A stretch of DNA of 7,094 nucleotides, taken from positions 1-7,094 of the forward strand of contig WAQV01000082.1 of the NCBI GenBank assembly GCA_015520065.1. The letters run 5' to 3'. The position numbers and the translations under genes are program-made. This DNA is from Candidatus Pacearchaeota archaeon (GTDB taxonomy: Archaea > Nanobdellota > Nanobdellia > Pacearchaeales > GW2011-AR1). This document shows positions 4,577 through 7,094 of the stretch, one piece after another. Under the pieces are notes generated by a model. It was not told the origin of the DNA. It made no database searches and was given only the letters and a program-made list of their open reading frames with translations. Numbering within the stretch: position 1 is the stretch's first letter; every line of letters begins with the position of its first letter.

Positions 4577-5875
4577 TCACTCACCCTCAAACTCAACTAT
4601 ATGGAAGGTGTTGTAACCTTTTTCCCTTAATTTTTCAATTCCTTTAAGGTCAGGAAGATTTATAACAAATGCGCACTCGACAACCTTTCCGCCTAAGGCT
4701 TCTATAAGCTTGCATGAGGCAAGTGCAGTTCCTCCTGTTGCAATTAAGTCATCTACAAGCAGAACTCTTTGGCCAGGATGTATTGCATCTTTATGGATTT
4801 CAACAGTGTCAGTCCCATACTCCAGTTCATATTCATGGCTTTCTGTCTCATGAGGAAGTTTTCCTTTTTTCCTTATAGGAACAAATCCGCATTTAAGTCT
4901 TCCTGCAAGATTTCCACCAACAATGAACCCTCTTGACTCAATTCCAACAATAACATCAATTTTCCTGTCCTTGTATCTGTTATAAAGGATTTCCATTACT
5001 TTCTCCATTCCTTCATGGTCTTTTAGAAGAGTTGTTATGTCTCTGAACATGATTCCTGGTTTTGGAAAATCAGGGATTGTTCTTATTTTGCTCTTGATTA
5101 ACTCAATATCTCTTTTAATTAAATCTCCGTGTGAAAGTTTTTCAATAGCTCTTATTAAAACTTTCTTTACATTTTCAGAATTTTTTGCCATTACTGCTTC
5201 TATTTCCTCCCATGTTACTGGCTTTTCTGTTTTTTTCCAGCAGTCATAATCAGTAACCATTGCTATAACAGCATATTCAATTCCTGCCTCTCTTGCAAGT
5301 ATTGCTTCAGGAGATGTAGACATATTAATAACATGGGCAAATCTTCTAAACATATAGCTTTCTGCTCTTGTGCTAAATCTTGGGCCTTCTATTGTTAAAA
5401 TAGTTCCTATTTTATGATATTTCATTCCAAGTTCTTCACACGAATCAATTAGATACTGCCGCAAGGTTTCGGAAAAAGGGTCTGCCATGCTTGTATGCCT
5501 TATTCCTTCTTTAAAGTCATCAAAAAATGTAATATCTCTGTGCCTTGTAAAGTCTATAAACTGATTGGCAATTACGAATTCTCCTGGAGCTATGTTATTT
5601 TTAAGGCTTCCGACAGCAGTTGTTGCAAAAATGTGTTTGCATCCAAGCTTTCCTAAAGCATAAATATTTGCCCTGTTATTTACTTTTGTTGGTGGAATCT
5701 CGTGATTCTGACCATGACGAGAGAGTATGTAAATTTCTGCTCCATTCAGAACGCCTTTTTTTATCTTGCTTGAAGGTTTTCCATATGGAGTTTCAATCTC
5801 AATATCTTCAACATTCTGAAGAAGGTCTGATTTCTCCAAACCGCTGCCTCCGATGATTCCTATCTTCAAAGCCAT
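4577..5875 (-). CDS. Bifunctional methylthioadenosine phosphorylase / adenine phosphoribosyltransferase fusion
   Basis: This is a 432-residue fusion of two complete enzymes. Residues 1-247 are an MTAP-type phosphorylase: phosphate-site GGSG (9-12), R53-H54, TTAVGS (85-90), TIEGPRFS (161-168), INMSTSPE (183-190) and TDYD (208-211). The two Asp residues of TDYD mark adenine-type specificity, as in human MTAP, rather than hypoxanthine/guanine PNP. Residues 252-432 are an adenine phosphoribosyltransferase: DFPKPGIMFRDIT (269-281), ESRGF (313-317), RKKGKLP (335-341) and the perfect PRPP loop VLLVDDLIATGGT (371-383). Predicted reactions are methylthioadenosine plus phosphate to adenine and methylthioribose-1-phosphate, then adenine plus PRPP to AMP and pyrophosphate. 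The linker is only a few residues. No frameshift or stop separates the halves. A TATA box 25 bases upstream predicts a leaderless mRNA starting at the ATG. It is predicted to be cytoplasmic. Equivalent single-domain genes are usually named mtnP and apt. Confidence 0.92.
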   Translation of the reverse strand: MALKIGIIGGSGLEKSDLLQNVEDIEIETPYGKPSSKIKKGVLNGAEIYILSRHGQNHEIPPTKVNNRANIYALGKLGCKHIFATTAVGSLKNNIAPGEFVIANQFIDFTRHRDITFFDDFKEGIRHTSMADPFSETLRQYLIDSCEELGMKYHKIGTILTIEGPRFSTRAESYMFRRFAHVINMSTSPEAILAREAGIEYAVIAMVTDYDCWKKTEKPVTWEEIEAVMAKNSENVKKVLIRAIEKLSHGDLIKRDIELIKSKIRTIPDFPKPGIMFRDITTLLKDHEGMEKVMEILYNRYKDRKIDVIVGIESRGFIVGGNLAGRLKCGFVPIRKKGKLPHETESHEYELEYGTDTVEIHKDAIHPGQRVLLVDDLIATGGTALASCKLIEALGGKVVECAFVINLPDLKGIEKLREKGYNTFHIVEFEGE

Positions 5876-5894
5876 AATATTAAAGCAAAAACCT

Positions 5895-5904
5895 CTTTTA
5901 TAAG
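5895..5904 (-). promoter_or_regulatory. TATA box for the MTAP-APRT fusion gene
   Basis: On the minus strand this reads CTTATAAAAG, centred about 25 bases before the ATG at 5875. Transcription should start at the initiator codon itself. It shares the 122-base divergent region 5876-5997 with the promoter of the plus-strand helical protein gene. Confidence 0.6.
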
Positions 5905-5974
5905 CATTCCTGCACTGAAAAAAATATGTTTAAACTGTTATAGTCAAGACTCTTTAATAGTAACAGAAGAAAAA

Positions 5975-5983
5975 TTTAAAAAT
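5975..5983 (+). promoter_or_regulatory. Probable TATA box for the helical protein / J-domain operon
   Basis: TTTAAAAAT, preceded by the purine-rich gaagaaaaa, is centred 25 bases before the second ATG (6004) of the downstream gene and 19 bases before the first (5998). The usual spacing puts transcription start near 6004. An alternative box, CTTTAATAG at 5952-5960, would start transcription around 5982 and include both ATGs. The region is very AT-rich, so the choice is uncertain. Confidence 0.4.
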
Positions 5984-5997
5984 ATTATTTTTAAAAT

Positions 5998-6645
5998 ATG
6001 TTCATGGATTATGAGAGCGAGAAAGAATCTCTTAAACTTGGAGGATTCGAGGGTAAAAATGACTCTTTATCTATAAGTAGAGAGAAAAGTATTGAAAAGA
6101 GAGTGAGAGAGATTGCAATAAAAGAGAACGTTCCTGGAGCTGAAAAAGCACTGACACGATTAATAGAAAACTATTCTTTAAGTGATAAAGAATTAAGATA
6201 TGCAATAGATATATTTAAAACATACCAAACTAGATTTTGGGATATTGAAAGACTTTTAAATAAAGGGGCAACTCTTCATGATATAAACTCGATTTATGAG
6301 GTAAGAAGTATTGTTAAAGATAGCGATCCTGATGAGATTGTCCCTTCAGAGCTTTTATATGAATTCTGGAATGAGTTTCATGGAGGACCTGTCAATGAAG
6401 AAGACTTATGCAAAGAGATAAGCAGAATAAGAGATATTATTCCTTTAGGAATGTTAGATGAAGGAGAGAGAAGAATAAAATACCTCAGTCCTACTTACCT
6501 TCCAAACCTTCTTAAGATTATAATAGAGATTAAAAGAGAAGGGAATGTTCAAGATTTAGAGCATATCTGCGAGATCATTAAAGAAGGGTTCTATGTTGGA
6601 GCTAACCAATATGATCAAGAAGAGGATACTCTAATTAAAAGATAA
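5998..6645 (+). CDS. Uncharacterised helical protein coupled to a J-domain gene
   Basis: I do not recognise this protein of 215 residues (213 if translation starts at the second ATG, 6004, which fits the TATA spacing better). It has no signal peptide or membrane segment and should be cytoplasmic. Composition is highly charged and mostly helix-forming: residues 1-30 are polar and probably disordered; helices are likely at 31-43, 46-58, 62-76, 79-88, 92-105, 117-127, 133-147, 166-180 and 184-195. A run of short helices of this kind is seen in helical-repeat scaffolds, but no repeat unit is obvious. There is no Cys cluster or recognisable catalytic motif. The stop TAA overlaps the ATG of the J-domain gene by one base (TAATG), so the two are co-translated. 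A role as a client, adaptor or partner of that co-chaperone is inferred from the coupling only. Confidence 0.6.
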   Translation: MFMDYESEKESLKLGGFEGKNDSLSISREKSIEKRVREIAIKENVPGAEKALTRLIENYSLSDKELRYAIDIFKTYQTRFWDIERLLNKGATLHDINSIYEVRSIVKDSDPDEIVPSELLYEFWNEFHGGPVNEEDLCKEISRIRDIIPLGMLDEGERRIKYLSPTYLPNLLKIIIEIKREGNVQDLEHICEIIKEGFYVGANQYDQEEDTLIKR

Positions 6646-7094
6646 TGAACTTGAAAATGAAAAATCCGTTTGAAATTCTAGGATTTAATAAAGAATTTGT
6701 AAGAGATGCTGATGAGTCAGTACTCAAGACAGCGGCAGAAAGAATATTCCGTATTCTTGTTCAGAAATACCACCCGGATAAGAACAAAGGAAAGAAAAAA
6801 TCAGAGAGAAGGTTTATTGAGATTAAAGAGGCGTATGATGCCATTCAAGATCAAGACAGCCTAAGATACTATAAAGAAAAGTATACCAGAAACACCAAGA
6901 AAATAGCTGAATTAGAGGAGAAATTAATGTCTAAGGAGACTGAAATTGAAGATATTTCAGATAAGTTCTTCAAATATATCTCAGCTCTTATTAATCCAGG
7001 ACATACTATTTTAAGTGAAGAAGTAATAGTAACTATTGAGGATTATCCCAAATACAAAAAGAAATTATATGAGATTAACAGGAAATCTCTAAGA
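6645..7094 (+). CDS. J-domain (DnaJ-like) protein with coiled coil, incomplete at right edge
   Basis: The visible 150 codons run off the window in frame. Residues 7-78 form a J domain: NPFEILGF (7-14) begins helix I, helix II ends in ILVQKYHPDKN (37-47) with the invariant HPD at 43-45, and helix III is RRFIEIKEAYDAI (55-67), followed by DSLRYYKEKY in the place of the usual LsD-xx-R-x-x-YD. J domains stimulate ATP hydrolysis by Hsp70 (DnaK). Residues about 82-108 (KKIAELEEKLMSKETEIEDI) look like a short coiled coil. No Gly/Phe region or Cys zinc-finger repeats are seen so far, so this is not a canonical type I DnaJ; it is a J-protein with a specialised tail. Start: ATG 6645 overlaps the previous stop; another ATG at 6657 would remove four residues and also leave the domain intact. 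There is no Shine-Dalgarno motif. Confidence 0.82.
   Translation, partial: MNLKMKNPFEILGFNKEFVRDADESVLKTAAERIFRILVQKYHPDKNKGKKKSERRFIEIKEAYDAIQDQDSLRYYKEKYTRNTKKIAELEEKLMSKETEIEDISDKFFKYISALINPGHTILSEEVIVTIEDYPKYKKKLYEINRKSLR

Noticed and set aside
5037..5856. Two plus-strand ORFs of 70 and 78 codons
   Set aside because: Both are antisense to the MTAP-APRT fusion, whose catalytic motifs establish the real frame.
5935..5966. Inverted repeat CTGTTA...TAACAG with an inner AGTC-AA-GACT in the divergent region
   Set aside because: The outer arms are only 6 bases with a 20-base spacer and are not concentric with the inner repeat, so it is weak as an operator or RNA hairpin.
1..7094. Defence island, prophage or other mobile element
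   Set aside because: No integrase, transposase, restriction or Cas-like protein, terminal repeat or attachment site was seen. The genes read as metabolism, RNA modification, regulation and chaperone functions.

Overview
The window looks like an AT-rich archaeal chromosome fragment, most likely from a small-genome DPANN-type lineage (Woesearchaeota/Pacearchaeota-like). That placement is inferred from style and gene content, not from a marker gene. The evidence is as follows. Most promoters carry a TATA element (TTTATAAAT, TTATAA, TATATA) about 26 bases before the ATG, which predicts leaderless mRNAs. Shine-Dalgarno motifs are essentially absent, and Arg is mostly AGA/AGG. The proteins are of archaeal kinds: a TrmB-like regulator, an MTAP-type phosphorylase and a Trm9-like tRNA methyltransferase. 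The first 23 bases are not genomic: they match the end of an Illumina Nextera transposase adapter, so the left edge is a contig or read end.

Layout, left to right. (1) 24-660, minus strand: a Trm9/ALKBH8-like SAM methyltransferase, truncated by the adapter only at its extreme C-terminus. (2) 711-1711, minus strand: a two-gene unit of an AAA_28-type P-loop NTPase followed by a CYTH-domain protein. The two overlap by ATGA and match the two halves of the eukaryotic Ttd14 fusion. (3) 1712-1836: a compact divergent promoter region with two TTGCA-containing inverted repeats, one at each promoter. (4) 1837-2676, plus strand: a winged-helix regulator with a TrmB/PLD-like C-terminal domain, plausibly acting on that region. 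(5) 2694-2723: a bidirectional hairpin/T-tract terminator between convergent genes. (6) 2697-4398, minus strand: two tandem, divergent, paralogous phosphoribosyltransferase-like genes with unusual PRPP loops. (7) 4577-5875, minus strand: a fusion of methylthioadenosine phosphorylase and adenine phosphoribosyltransferase. (8) 5998-7094, plus strand: an unrecognised helical protein translationally coupled to a J-domain protein that runs off the right edge.

How the genes may work together. The fusion protein should convert methylthioadenosine (waste of polyamine synthesis and other SAM chemistry) to adenine and then to AMP in one polypeptide, using phosphate and PRPP. The two PRTase-like proteins just downstream on the same strand have their own promoter. 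They could be a nucleobase-related enzyme pair or PRPP/nucleotide sensors, and this is the least explained part of the window. The NTPase/CYTH pair probably acts on a nucleotide or polyphosphate ligand. No tRNA, rRNA, CRISPR array, insertion sequence or other mobile element was seen, and no gene-free stretch reaches 300 bases.
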